Assembly (NCBI GenBank): GCA_016744375.1
Contig: JADGEM010000019.1
Location: 1 to 64,000 of the forward strand
DNA: 64,000 nt
From: Gammaproteobacteria bacterium
GTDB lineage: Bacteria > Pseudomonadota > Gammaproteobacteria > GRL18
Direction: 5' to 3'
The position numbers and the translations under genes are program-made. The notes under the pieces are model-generated. The model had not been told where the DNA came from. It saw only the letters and a list, made by a program, of their open reading frames with translations, and ran no database searches. Shown in pieces: positions 1 through 8,602 of the stretch (position 1 is its first letter; each line of letters starts with the position of its first letter).

Positions 1-4
1 GTCG

Positions 5-922
5 ATGGATGACATTGATGGCGTCATCTGGTTTGATGGTAAAATGGTTCCCTGGCGTGATGCCAAAGTTCATGTCTTAACACACACATTGCATTATGGT
101 ATGGGTGTTTTTGAAGGTGAGCGTGCCTATCAAACTGAAAAAGGAGCGGCAATTTTCCGCTTGCAGGAACATACGGACCGTCTGTTTCGCTCTGCACATA
201 TTCTCAATATGAAAATGCCCTTTGATAAAGAAACGATTAATGAAGCAACCAAAGCGGTAGTGGACCAGAATAATCTTGATTCTGCCTATATTCGGCCAAT
301 GGCCTTTTATGGCAGTGAAGGCATGGGCCTGCGCGCTGATAACCTGAAAGTTCATATCATGGTTGCCGCCTGGGAGTGGGGAGCTTATCTGGGGGCAGAA
401 AATCTGGAAAAAGGCATCCGTATCCGGACGTCTTCTTTTACTCGCCATCATGTTAATATTACCATGTGCAAAGCAAAAGCCAATGGTAACTATATGAACT
501 CCATGCTTGCTCTGCAAGAAGCTTTAACTGATGGTTATGATGAAGCTCTGTTACTGGATGTTGAAGGTTTTGTGGCAGAAGGCAGTGGTGAAAATATCTT
601 TATTGTTCGAAATGATACCATCTATACACCGGATCTGACCTCAGCTCTGGAGGGTATTACTCGTGATACAATTTTCACATTAGCCGCTGAACTTGGCTAT
701 GAAGTTAAAGAAAAACGAATCACTCGTGATGAAGTTTATTGTGCTGATGAAGCCTTTTTTACCGGCTCTGCAGCAGAGGTGACTCCGATTCGTGAACTGG
801 ATAACCGTCAGATCGGCAATGGTGGACGAGGACCCATTACTGAGAAATTACAATCCATGTATTTTGATCAGGTTCATGGCCGCCGTGAATTGTATCCGCA
901 ATGGCAAACGCTGGTTAAATAA
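5..922 (+). CDS. ilvE: Branched-chain amino acid aminotransferase
   Basis: This is a PLP-dependent class IV aminotransferase that catalyses the last step of valine, leucine and isoleucine synthesis in the cytoplasm. At 305 residues it matches the family length. The N-terminus (IWFDGKMVPW, then HTLHYGMGVFEG) lines up with E. coli IlvE from its first residues, so the ATG at nt 5 is probably the true start, although its ribosome site lies outside the window. The PLP lysine is K158 in KANGNY. EGSGENIF and ITRDTI are the expected cofactor-phosphate and substrate loops. Its place at the head of an LPS core operon is the same as in Pseudomonas, so the linkage is positional rather than functional. 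Confidence 0.94.
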   Translation: MDDIDGVIWFDGKMVPWRDAKVHVLTHTLHYGMGVFEGERAYQTEKGAAIFRLQEHTDRLFRSAHILNMKMPFDKETINEATKAVVDQNNLDSAYIRPMAFYGSEGMGLRADNLKVHIMVAAWEWGAYLGAENLEKGIRIRTSSFTRHHVNITMCKAKANGNYMNSMLALQEALTDGYDEALLLDVEGFVAEGSGENIFIVRNDTIYTPDLTSALEGITRDTIFTLAAELGYEVKEKRITRDEVYCADEAFFTGSAAEVTPIRELDNRQIGNGGRGPITEKLQSMYFDQVHGRRELYPQWQTLVK

Positions 923-978
923 AGAATGGTAATATTAAAGAACAGCCATTCAGTTAATATCACTTAGAGGAACCATCT

Positions 979-1197
979 ATGGCACAAGCAAATATGGCTC
1001 AAACAAAGAATGAAGAACTAATGACACCCAATACCAGTAATCGGTATGAGTTGAGAGAATCTGAGTTGCCTGCACATTGTCCAATGCCTGGTACCAGCCT
1101 CTGGAATTCTCACCCTAAAGTCTACCTGCCTGTGGTGGAAAATGGGGGTATGGCAAAATGTCCATACTGCGGTGCTGAGTATTTACTCAAAGAGTGA
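979..1197 (+). CDS. CHCC zinc-finger domain protein
   Basis: A 72-residue protein whose second half is a zf-CHCC domain. It has HCPMPG, a conserved WNSHPKVYLPV stretch and a closing CPYCGAEY, giving the Cys/His ligands of the family related to the mitochondrial complex I subunit NDUFS6. Small proteins of this type commonly sit between ilvE and waaF in gammaproteobacteria, but their role is unknown. The ATG at 979 has a good ribosome site (TTAGAGGA, nt 964-971). Two more methionines at residues 6 and 15 are possible starts. The stop overlaps the GTG of waaF (GTGA), so the two are probably translationally coupled. Confidence 0.85.
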   Translation: MAQANMAQTKNEELMTPNTSNRYELRESELPAHCPMPGTSLWNSHPKVYLPVVENGGMAKCPYCGAEYLLKE

Positions 1198-2246
1198 AAT
1201 TGAATACTGCTTCAGAGCAGGACAGGATCCTGATTATCGGCCCATCCTGGGTGGGCGATATGGTAATGGCACAGAGTCTGTTTATTGCACTTAAACAGCA
1301 AAATCCGGTGGCGCAGATTGACGTTATGGCCCCTCCCTGGAGTAATGCGCTTCTAGAACGTATGCCTGAAGTGACTGATGTTATTGATATGCCTCTCGGG
1401 CATGGTCAGTTACAACTTAAACTGCGTTATCAACTGGGTAAATCCTTGCGTGGCAAAGGTTATACCCAGGCCATTTTATTACCCAATTCTCTAAAATCCG
1501 CTTTAGTGCCTTTCTGGGCAAACATTCCTCGAAGAACAGGTTATGTGGGAGAATTCCGCTATGGTTTGCTCAATGACTGGTATCCGTTAGACAAATCAAA
1601 ATTAACCATGACCGTACAGCGTTTTGTTGCTCTGGCAAAGCCTGTCAATGAAAACCCGCCTGATATCACTTCCATTCCTGTACCGGCATTAACGGTTCAG
1701 GCTGAAAAAGTTCAGTCGGCCCTGAATGACTTTGGATTATCTGATGACAAGCCTGTACTTGCACTGTGCCCAGGAGCAGAATATGGTCCTGCCAAGCAGT
1801 GGCCAGCCAGACACTATGGAGCACTGGCGCAGGAAAAAATAAAACAGGGGTGGCAGGTGTGGATCTTTGGCTCACAAAAAGATCATGGTATTGCGCAGCA
1901 GATCAATCAGCTCATTGATCAGAAAGCGGTGAATTTATGCGGTAAAACCCAACTGGCACAAGCTATTGACCTGATGTCTTTGAGCCAGGCTGTGGTTAGT
2001 AATGATTCCGGACTGATGCACATGGGGGCCGCACTGGGGGTGCCGGTTGTGGGAGTCTATGGTTCCAGTGATCCAAATTTTACTCCGCCATTAGGAAAAA
2101 ACTGTGCAACTGAAACACTAAACCTGGACTGTAGCCCCTGTTTTAAACGCACCTGTCCTCTAGGTCATACACAATGCCTGGAGAAACTGGAACCCAAAAG
2201 AGTTTTGCGGGCTCTTGAGTCTCTTTCAATGATCGGGGAGTCTTAG
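1194..2246 (+). CDS. waaF: ADP-heptose:LPS heptosyltransferase II
   Basis: This GT9 family enzyme transfers the second L-glycero-D-manno-heptose of the LPS inner core on the cytoplasmic face of the inner membrane. It is 350 residues, the family length. Visible motifs are IIGPSWVGDMVMAQ at the N-terminus, the donor-site segment PGAEYGPAKQWP (residues 193-204) and SNDSGLMHMGAALG (269-282), all typical of WaaF. The C-terminus carries the CSPC...C cysteine cluster common in GT9 enzymes. The start is a GTG overlapping the stop of the zinc-finger gene. waaC begins one base after its stop, so the genes form one operon. Confidence 0.94.
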   Translation: MKLNTASEQDRILIIGPSWVGDMVMAQSLFIALKQQNPVAQIDVMAPPWSNALLERMPEVTDVIDMPLGHGQLQLKLRYQLGKSLRGKGYTQAILLPNSLKSALVPFWANIPRRTGYVGEFRYGLLNDWYPLDKSKLTMTVQRFVALAKPVNENPPDITSIPVPALTVQAEKVQSALNDFGLSDDKPVLALCPGAEYGPAKQWPARHYGALAQEKIKQGWQVWIFGSQKDHGIAQQINQLIDQKAVNLCGKTQLAQAIDLMSLSQAVVSNDSGLMHMGAALGVPVVGVYGSSDPNFTPPLGKNCATETLNLDCSPCFKRTCPLGHTQCLEKLEPKRVLRALESLSMIGES

Positions 2247-2247
2247 A

Positions 2248-3354
2248 TTGAAGACTGTCCTTATCATTAAAACATCCTCTCTGGGTGATGTGATACATAC
2301 ACTGCCTGCATTGACTGATGCTAAAAAATCTCTGGGTGATATTCAATTTGACTGGGTTGTTGAAGAAAGTTTTGCTGAAATTCCTCATTGGCATCCTGAT
2401 GTCAGGACGGTGATTCCTGTTGCGATCAGACGCTGGCGTAAACAACTTTTTAAAGCCCTGTTTACTGGTGAGTGGAAACAATTTAAACAACAATTACAGC
2501 AACAAGAATATGATTATGTCATTGATGCACAAGGTTTGTTTAAAAGTGCGATGCTTACTCGCATGGCAAGAGGCCCAAGTTATGGCCTGGATAAAAAATC
2601 TGCCAGAGAGCCGGTTGCATCCTATTTTTACCAGTACCCTCAGGCTGTTCAAAAAAAACAGCATGCTGTTGAGAGAGTCCGGAAACTATTTGCCAAAGTC
2701 CTTGGCTACAAGCTCCCCCCTGTCATCGATTACGGCATAAAAGAAAATATTGACAGTCTTGATACTAGTGCTTTTCCCTTCTTGAGAAGTGGGGTAGAGG
2801 GGAAGGCACTTCACACCCCGCAAATACTCTTTCTACATGGCACAACATGGACAACAAAACACTGGCCGGAAAATTACTGGCTTGAGCTGGCAGATATAAT
2901 GACAGAACAGGCTTATACGGTTTTGCTGCCATGGGGCAATGAGACTGAACATCAAAGAGCCCTAAAAATCAAACAACATAACAAACAATCTGATCAGGTT
3001 TTAGTGCTAGATAAAATGAATCTCAATGAACTGCTCAAGCAGCTAAGAAAAGTTGATGCAGTGGTTGCAGTTGATACCGGATTGGCGCATCTGTCTGCAG
3101 CGTTAGGAAAACCAACGGTTGCACTCTATGGGCCGACCAGTCCAGGACTGACTGGGACGTATGGTCATAATCAGTTGCACCTGCAAGCAGATATTGATTG
3201 TGCTCCTTGTTTTAAAAAAGAGTGTTTTAAAAAAGAACGATCTAACAGAGCAGATAGCATTACGCCTGAATGTTTCATTTCGCTGACTCCAAACCAGGTT
3301 TCAGAATCGTTGAATAAAATGTTAGCTTCTGATGATGAATCATCAACAACCTGA
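2248..3354 (+). CDS. waaC: ADP-heptose:Kdo2-lipid A heptosyltransferase I
   Basis: This GT9 enzyme adds the first heptose to Kdo2-lipid A. The N-terminal KTSSLGDVIHTLP contains Asp13, equivalent to the catalytic Asp of E. coli WaaC. AVDTGLAHLSAALG (274-287) is the ADP-heptose-binding segment. At 368 residues it is slightly long because of an insertion near residues 168-190. The start is a TTG one base after the waaF stop. An ATG start would remove the catalytic N-terminal strand, so TTG is accepted. The C-terminus again has a Cys-rich patch (CAPCFKKEC). It lies in an operon with waaF and waaG. Confidence 0.92.
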   Translation: MKTVLIIKTSSLGDVIHTLPALTDAKKSLGDIQFDWVVEESFAEIPHWHPDVRTVIPVAIRRWRKQLFKALFTGEWKQFKQQLQQQEYDYVIDAQGLFKSAMLTRMARGPSYGLDKKSAREPVASYFYQYPQAVQKKQHAVERVRKLFAKVLGYKLPPVIDYGIKENIDSLDTSAFPFLRSGVEGKALHTPQILFLHGTTWTTKHWPENYWLELADIMTEQAYTVLLPWGNETEHQRALKIKQHNKQSDQVLVLDKMNLNELLKQLRKVDAVVAVDTGLAHLSAALGKPTVALYGPTSPGLTGTYGHNQLHLQADIDCAPCFKKECFKKERSNRADSITPECFISLTPNQVSESLNKMLASDDESSTT

Positions 3355-3370
3355 TTGAATGGGATAAAAA

Positions 3371-4552
3371 ATGAAATTAGCTTTTGCACTGTTTAAATAT
3401 TTCCCTTATGGTGGACTGGAGCGTGATTTTTTACGAATTGCAAAAGAGTGCCAGAAACGAGGGCATGAAATCTCAGTTTATACTTTTATCTGGGAAGGTG
3501 AAGTACCTGATGGCTTTAATCTCACAAAAATTTCAGTTAAAGGTTTTACTAATCACCAGCGGATAAGTGATTTTTCAGATAAATTGTCTCAACTATTGCT
3601 TCAGGAAAGTTTTGACTTGGTTGTTGGTTTTAACAAAATGAAGGATCTGGATCTCTATTATGCAGCCGATCCCTGCTATGAAGCGAAAGTCAGTGATCAG
3701 CACGGTAAACTCTATCGCTTAGGTAATCGCTATAAAGTCTTTCAGTCAATGGAAGAAGCTGTTTTTTCTGTTGATACAAATGTTGAACTGCTCTTTATCT
3801 CTGAAATTCAAATGGAGAATTTTAAAAAAATCTACCATACGCCTGCAGAGCGTTTTCACTCATTACCACCCGGTGTTGATCGATCACGTATCAGGCCAGA
3901 TAATGCTGATGAAATACGCAGCAGAGTTCGTAAGACTCTGGCGTTCAATCACCATGTATTGAATGATGGTGACAAGTTATTGCTGATGATAGGCACTGGT
4001 TATAAACGCAAGGGGGTTGATCGGGCCATGGAAGCTTTGGCCAGTTTACCTGAACCGTTACGCAGTAAAACTTTTCTTATCGTGGCTGGTGAAGACAAGC
4101 TCAAAAAATACAGAGCACTTGCCAAGAAATTGGGCATTGAGAATCAAGTCCATCTTCCTGGGGCAAGAGATGATGTGCCGGAATTGCTATTGGCAACTGA
4201 TCTTTTTATGCATCCTGCACGACATGAAAATACTGGAACAGTACTTTTAGAAGCAATAGCGGCAGGAATTCCACAGCTGATTAGCGGTGTTTGTGGTTAT
4301 GCCTTTCATATTGAAAAGGCAAAAGCTGGTCGAGTTCTGTCAGAGCCTTTTCAACAAGCTGAATACAATTTGCAGCTGTTAGATATGCTGACTTCAGATG
4401 AGTGGCCGCAATGGCAGGAAAATGCCTTAAACTATATGCGAAACAGCGATATTTTCAGTATGCCAGACAGAGTTTCTGATATTATTGAAGAAACGGGCAA
4501 AAAGAGATCGCGAGCTAATGTTTATGAAAATCATAAAACAGAGATAAAGTAA
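3371..4552 (+). CDS. waaG: LPS core glucosyltransferase I (GT4)
   Basis: This GT-B retaining glycosyltransferase is predicted to transfer the first hexose of the outer core onto heptose II. The N-terminal KYFPYGGLERDFLRIA (10-25) is the conserved acceptor-side loop of WaaG proteins. GTGYKRKGVDRA (208-219) and HPARHENTGTVLLEAIAAG (281-299) are the nucleotide-sugar-binding elements of GT4. Length (393) is near the family's ~375 with a charged C-terminal extension. The ATG follows GGGATAAAAA, a weak ribosome site 16 nt after the waaC stop. Whether glucose or another hexose is added cannot be read from sequence. Confidence 0.87.
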   Translation: MKLAFALFKYFPYGGLERDFLRIAKECQKRGHEISVYTFIWEGEVPDGFNLTKISVKGFTNHQRISDFSDKLSQLLLQESFDLVVGFNKMKDLDLYYAADPCYEAKVSDQHGKLYRLGNRYKVFQSMEEAVFSVDTNVELLFISEIQMENFKKIYHTPAERFHSLPPGVDRSRIRPDNADEIRSRVRKTLAFNHHVLNDGDKLLLMIGTGYKRKGVDRAMEALASLPEPLRSKTFLIVAGEDKLKKYRALAKKLGIENQVHLPGARDDVPELLLATDLFMHPARHENTGTVLLEAIAAGIPQLISGVCGYAFHIEKAKAGRVLSEPFQQAEYNLQLLDMLTSDEWPQWQENALNYMRNSDIFSMPDRVSDIIEETGKKRSRANVYENHKTEIK

Positions 4553-4558
4553 TTACTT

Positions 4559-6022
4559 ATGTCGATCGAAGCAATGACATTGAAGAAGCTTCAGGATACA
4601 AAGTATCAGGTGGCTTCTCCTTTTCAGTTAAGCATTGATGATCAAGCGATTCAGTGTGATCAATTACTTCGTATTGTGCCGGGAAAACGAATGGTTTTTC
4701 TCGGAAGTTATGCAAATAATAAAGCCATTATAAAATTATTTCTACATTCTTCTCGAGCTGAAAAACACTGGTTAAGAGAAACATCCGGAGCCGAACTGCT
4801 TGGCAAATATCATATCCTAACGCCTGAATTAATAACTCGTGGTCTCTCAGATGAAGGTGTTTATTTTCTGGTTTTTAGATATATTGAAGGACAAAACCTG
4901 GCTGAGTTCTGGGCGAATAATGATCACCAAAAACGAGAACAGCAACTTAAATCTATGATGTCAGTATTAGAACAGCATCACTGTTCAGGTTTAGCACACC
5001 AGGATTTACATTATGCCAACTTCTTCCTTGAAATTGTTCCAAATGAAGATGAGAGAAAAATCTATACACTTGATGGTGAAGAACTCAAAGCCAGTGCTGT
5101 GCCTTTAAAGAAAAAAAATCGACTCAATAATCTGGCCTTATTTCTTGCCCAAACGTTTGATATTACAAAAAACAGCAGCATGGTTTTACTGAAAGAGTAC
5201 AGCTCTCTGGCTAATATGAACCTGACCAAAACTGATTTAACTCAATTCTGGCATTCAATACAATTTTTTCAGATGGGACGTATTGAACATTATTTAAAAA
5301 AAATACTCAGAGAGTGTACTGAAGTCATTTATGAAAAAAAACAGCAGGCTTATACCCTATGTCGTCGGGAATATCATACATCGGCTATACAGGAATTACT
5401 GGATCAACCGGAACTTTTTTTTCAAAATGAGCAATCAGCTTTTTTAAAGCAGGGGAATACCTGTACTGTAAAATCTGTATTGGTTGGCGATGAGAAATAT
5501 GTTGTTAAACGTTATAACCCTAAGGGCATTGCTTATGAATTACTGCATAAGGGGCAGAATTCAAGAGCCAGGAAATCATGGATCAATGCGCATCTTCTGC
5601 GTTTTATGGGGATTTTGACACCAGAACCTGTGGCATTAATTGAATTATCACCTTCGCTGGGCAAACGCTGTAGTTACTTTATTTGTAAATACCAGCAGGG
5701 GCAGAGTAGCTGGGACTTCTTTTGTGATGACAAGAAGTGTGATGAGAACTTAAGGCGTGATAAACAAATTGTTGCAGACAAATTAATTACCACATTAAAC
5801 CAACTCAGCAACTATAATATTTCTCATGGAGATCTTAAAGGCAGTAACTTTCTGATTGATGAAAGTAATGTTTGGATACTGGATCTGGATGCCATGGTTC
5901 AGCATAAAATGAGCTGGCGTTCTAAAAAAAGCTGGCAACGAGATAGACTTCGATTTTTGAAAAATTGGAATAACAAAGACTGTTATAAATACTGGAAAGA
6001 TTATTTTAATCGGGCGTTTTAA
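4559..6022 (+). CDS. Tandem LPS kinase-fold protein (two kinase domains)
   Basis: A 487-residue protein of the RfaP/Kdo-kinase/InaA superfamily, in which two kinase-like halves are joined. The first half has a catalytic-loop motif HQDLHYANFFL from residue 147. The second has a nucleotide-binding Lys region (YVVKRYNPKG, from about 314), a catalytic loop HGDLKGSNFL from residue 423 and a metal-binding DLD at 442-444. The first half has LDG rather than a clear DFG equivalent, so it may be degenerate. Pseudomonas core loci also carry several such kinases beside waaP. The likely role is phosphorylation of core heptose, but the acceptor is unknown. It starts 6 nt after waaG and lies 5 nt before waaP, so it is operonic. 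Confidence 0.82.
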   Translation: MSIEAMTLKKLQDTKYQVASPFQLSIDDQAIQCDQLLRIVPGKRMVFLGSYANNKAIIKLFLHSSRAEKHWLRETSGAELLGKYHILTPELITRGLSDEGVYFLVFRYIEGQNLAEFWANNDHQKREQQLKSMMSVLEQHHCSGLAHQDLHYANFFLEIVPNEDERKIYTLDGEELKASAVPLKKKNRLNNLALFLAQTFDITKNSSMVLLKEYSSLANMNLTKTDLTQFWHSIQFFQMGRIEHYLKKILRECTEVIYEKKQQAYTLCRREYHTSAIQELLDQPELFFQNEQSAFLKQGNTCTVKSVLVGDEKYVVKRYNPKGIAYELLHKGQNSRARKSWINAHLLRFMGILTPEPVALIELSPSLGKRCSYFICKYQQGQSSWDFFCDDKKCDENLRRDKQIVADKLITTLNQLSNYNISHGDLKGSNFLIDESNVWILDLDAMVQHKMSWRSKKSWQRDRLRFLKNWNNKDCYKYWKDYFNRAF

Positions 6023-6027
6023 CCATT

Positions 6028-6849
6028 ATGCAGCTAGAATTGAGTGAACCATTTGCACAGCAATGGCAAAATAAAGATCCTTTCATCGAAGCTGAAGAGC
6101 TTCAGGGAGATATTTTTCGTGCCCTGGAAGCACGAAAAACTTTACGTTTTTCTCTGCTTGAACAGAGTTACTTTATCAAGATACACCGAGGTGTCGGCTG
6201 GTTTGAAATTATTGAAAACTTGATACGTTTGCGTTTACCTGTGCTGGGAGCCGCCAATGAATACCTTGCCATAAAAAAATTGGAACAACTTAATATCGAG
6301 ACAATGAAAATTGCCGGTTATGGGAATAAAGGCAGCAATCCGGCTACACAGCAGTCATTTATTATTACTGAAGATTTGATCAACACCATTAGCCTGGAAG
6401 ATTTTTGTGCTGACTGGAAACAAAAAACACCAGAATTTTCTATGAAACGGGCTCTTATTACTAAAGTTTCTCATATTAGTCGTACTTTACATCAAAATGG
6501 TGTGAATCATAGAGATTTTTATATCTGCCATTTTTTATTAGCAGAAGCATCATTGTCAAAAGTTAATCAAGTTGGGCAAGACTTAAAAATTTCTTTGATT
6601 GACTTGCACCGAGCCCAACTGCGAAAGCAAACACCTGAACGCTGGATTGTTAAAGATATCGCCAGCCTGTATTATTCTTCAATGGATATTGGCTTGACTC
6701 AACGAGATTTTTTTCGTTTTATGAAATTATATCATCAGTGTAGTCTACAAGATTGTTTGACTAAGCACGGCGTCTTCTGGCAAAAAGTTGAAAAGCAGGG
6801 GCAGAAATTATGGCAGCGAAAGCAACGAAAAGGGGATGCAATATCATAG
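6028..6849 (+). CDS. waaP: LPS core heptose(I) kinase
   Basis: This protein phosphorylates heptose I of the inner core, a modification important for outer-membrane integrity. It is 273 residues, close to the E. coli and Pseudomonas WaaP proteins. GDIFRALEARKTLRF and YFIKIHRGVGWFE (from 48) form the N-lobe with the ATP-contacting Lys51. AANEYLAIKKLEQL is the conserved family segment. NHRDFYICHFLL (160-171) is the catalytic loop with Asp163, and LIDLHRAQ (190-197) carries the metal-binding Asp. It sits between two other kinase-fold genes. The gap of about 40 nt to the next gene has no obvious terminator. Confidence 0.88.
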   Translation: MQLELSEPFAQQWQNKDPFIEAEELQGDIFRALEARKTLRFSLLEQSYFIKIHRGVGWFEIIENLIRLRLPVLGAANEYLAIKKLEQLNIETMKIAGYGNKGSNPATQQSFIITEDLINTISLEDFCADWKQKTPEFSMKRALITKVSHISRTLHQNGVNHRDFYICHFLLAEASLSKVNQVGQDLKISLIDLHRAQLRKQTPERWIVKDIASLYYSSMDIGLTQRDFFRFMKLYHQCSLQDCLTKHGVFWQKVEKQGQKLWQRKQRKGDAIS

Positions 6850-6889
6850 TCTACTAGCTCTCAATAGGCTCTGATACTCATTATAAAAA

Positions 6890-7678
6890 ATGATTTTTGA
6901 CTCTCTGATAAATTACTTTCACCATAAAAAAATTGAGTGGCATATTATCCCACAATACCAGGGGAGCCCTCTGAGTAAACTGTTTAATAATTTTGACACT
7001 GCCTATGACTATAAAGGTGAGTTTATTACCAAAAGTCCTCTGAGCCAGGTTTACAAAATACACATTGACGGTAAAAATTATTATCTAAAAAAATATAATA
7101 TTTCCAGAAAAAAAATTCAGCGATATCTGGGACAAAGTAAAATTAAAACGGAATGGCAAAATTTACGCTGGTTTGAAGAGCTGAATCTTCCTGTTGCCAA
7201 AGTGGTTGCCTATGGTCAGGAAACAAAAGGCTGGATCACAACACGAGGTATTTTAATCACCGAAGAACTTGTGAATACTTGTGATCTTGCCGATATTGCT
7301 GATAACTATCAGACGTATCTGCAGCAGCCTGAATGGGTCGCCCAGGTTAGTCAACAGGTTGCTTCTGCAGCTCGAATCTTACACCAGCATAACTTTGCGC
7401 ATAATGATTTTAAGTGGCGTAATATCATGGTGGACATTAAATCGGATTTTCCGAAAATTTACTTAATTGACTGTCCATCCGGTATGAAATGGTATAAACC
7501 TTTTTTAGAATACCGAATCATTAAAGATCTGGCTTGTTTGGATAAACGAGCAAAATATGAACTATCAAAATCTCAAAGACTTGCCTTTTACAAAGACTAT
7601 GCGCAATGCCAGAAATTAAGTCTGAAAGACAAAAAACGCATCCGAAAAATTATAAAATTTTTTCATAATAGGGAATGA
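6890..7678 (+). CDS. LPS kinase family protein (Kdo/InaA-like)
   Basis: A 262-residue kinase-fold protein of the WaaP/InaA superfamily. The N-lobe Lys is in YYLKKYNISRKK (64-75). The catalytic loop is HNDFKWRNIMV (171-181) and the metal-binding motif is YLIDCPSG with D194. It is a third kinase-like gene in the core operon and may phosphorylate another heptose position, matching the multiple kinases downstream of waaP in Pseudomonas. The acceptor is not predictable. It is convergent with the minus-strand DUF805 gene and is probably the last gene of the waa operon. Confidence 0.82.
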   Translation: MIFDSLINYFHHKKIEWHIIPQYQGSPLSKLFNNFDTAYDYKGEFITKSPLSQVYKIHIDGKNYYLKKYNISRKKIQRYLGQSKIKTEWQNLRWFEELNLPVAKVVAYGQETKGWITTRGILITEELVNTCDLADIADNYQTYLQQPEWVAQVSQQVASAARILHQHNFAHNDFKWRNIMVDIKSDFPKIYLIDCPSGMKWYKPFLEYRIIKDLACLDKRAKYELSKSQRLAFYKDYAQCQKLSLKDKKRIRKIIKFFHNRE

Positions 7679-7751
7679 AATTTATGGTTTTGCTCTCGGC
7701 ATTTGTTCCAGGAAATGAAATGTAAATTTTTAGTCTGATATTCGTAGTAGC

Positions 7752-7768
7752 ATGGGCGGTTTGCCCAT
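7752..7768. terminator. Possible weak bidirectional hairpin
   Basis: ATGGGC-GGTTT-GCCCAT forms a six-base-pair stem with a five-base loop between two convergent genes, where a shared terminator would be expected. No clear U-run follows on either strand, so the call rests on stem and position only. Confidence 0.3.
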
Positions 7769-7813
7769 ATCAGATGTTTAAAATACAGGCTTGATTGTGG
7801 AGAGCTAAAATGA

Positions 7814-8386
7814 TTAATTATTCTGCATCTGCATGCTTTTAGCTCTATCAACATAGTCCTGATAAGCAGGAATAGCAATTGCAGCAAGAATACCGCCCAG
7901 CACAAAAAGGATGGGGATAAATAAGGCGACTATTTTGACACCTTTGGAATTCTCAACGGGAGCAGCACCAAAGTTGTTAGCCCCTTCTGAACCAGAGAAA
8001 AAAAGGATATATATAGCGATAATAATGTTAGCAATCGGCACAAAAAATAATAAAAACCACCAGCCGCTTTTATCCAGGTCATTTAGGCGACGTTTACCAA
8101 ACATAACGGCAAAAGCAATTGATAGTATATAGTAGATGCCTGATATCACTATAATCATGACTGGTGTACCTTCCTGTGGCATTTCGTTTCCGGAACCCAG
8201 TGCCGCCGCCAGCCCCATCATTACGGCCATTGCCACCATTAATATAATGCTGATACCAAAACTATAGGCCAGATATCTTAAACGCCCAATGCGGCCGCTG
8301 AAACTAAAGATATCAGGCTGATATTTTTGCTCCTGTTCTATCTCCAGAGAGGCTTCAGGTGTTGAGTACGGGTTTTGTTCTGACAT
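7814..8386 (-). CDS. DUF805 family inner-membrane protein with pilin-like tail
   Basis: A small polytopic membrane protein. After a polar N-terminus (NPYSTPEA) comes the DUF805 signature FSFSGRIGRLRYLAY followed by about four hydrophobic segments, including a KRRLNDLDKSGWW loop typical of the family. Function is unknown. I chose the ATG at 8386 rather than the ORF-track start at 8443, because AAGGAAG lies four bases upstream of it and the intervening 19 residues look non-coding. The C-terminal hydrophobic helix, GGILAAIAIPAYQDYVDRAK, closely resembles the N-terminal helix of type IV pilins. It stands alone on the minus strand and is not obviously part of the LPS pathway. Confidence 0.82.
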   Translation of the reverse strand: MSEQNPYSTPEASLEIEQEQKYQPDIFSFSGRIGRLRYLAYSFGISIILMVAMAVMMGLAAALGSGNEMPQEGTPVMIIVISGIYYILSIAFAVMFGKRRLNDLDKSGWWFLLFFVPIANIIIAIYILFFSGSEGANNFGAAPVENSKGVKIVALFIPILFVLGGILAAIAIPAYQDYVDRAKSMQMQNN

Positions 8387-8556
8387 GCTACTTCCTTGTT
8401 TAAAAAATGTTGTTTCATTTTTGAGAATTTCAGGCAAATTCATGAATAACTTGAATTAGTGTATCATAAAGTACGGTGAAAAATGATAAAAATAATAAGT
8501 GGTCGGGCAGTCATACTAAGCATTTGTATGAAGCCTATTACTTCCTAATCAAATAA

Positions 8557-8584
8557 TTGCTAAAATAGTCAATTCTTATACGAT
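8557..8584 (+). promoter_or_regulatory. Candidate sigma70 promoter for the carbamoyltransferase gene
   Basis: TTGCTA, 16 nt, TACGAT lies about 20 nt before the GTG start of the carbamoyltransferase gene, in the divergent gap with the DUF805 gene. It matches four of six consensus bases at each box. It is found by eye and not unique in AT-rich DNA. Confidence 0.35.
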
Positions 8585-8602
8585 ACTAGACAAGGAATTT
8601 CA

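Noticed and set aside
77-517. 146-residue minus-strand ORF inside ilvE
   Set aside because: It lies wholly within a well-supported conserved gene on the other strand, has no domain signature or ribosome site, and is a shadow frame.
7817-7897. Type IV pilin gene
   Set aside because: The pilin-like helix is the C-terminal segment of a DUF805 protein, has no prepilin leader or cleavage site, and is not a separate gene.
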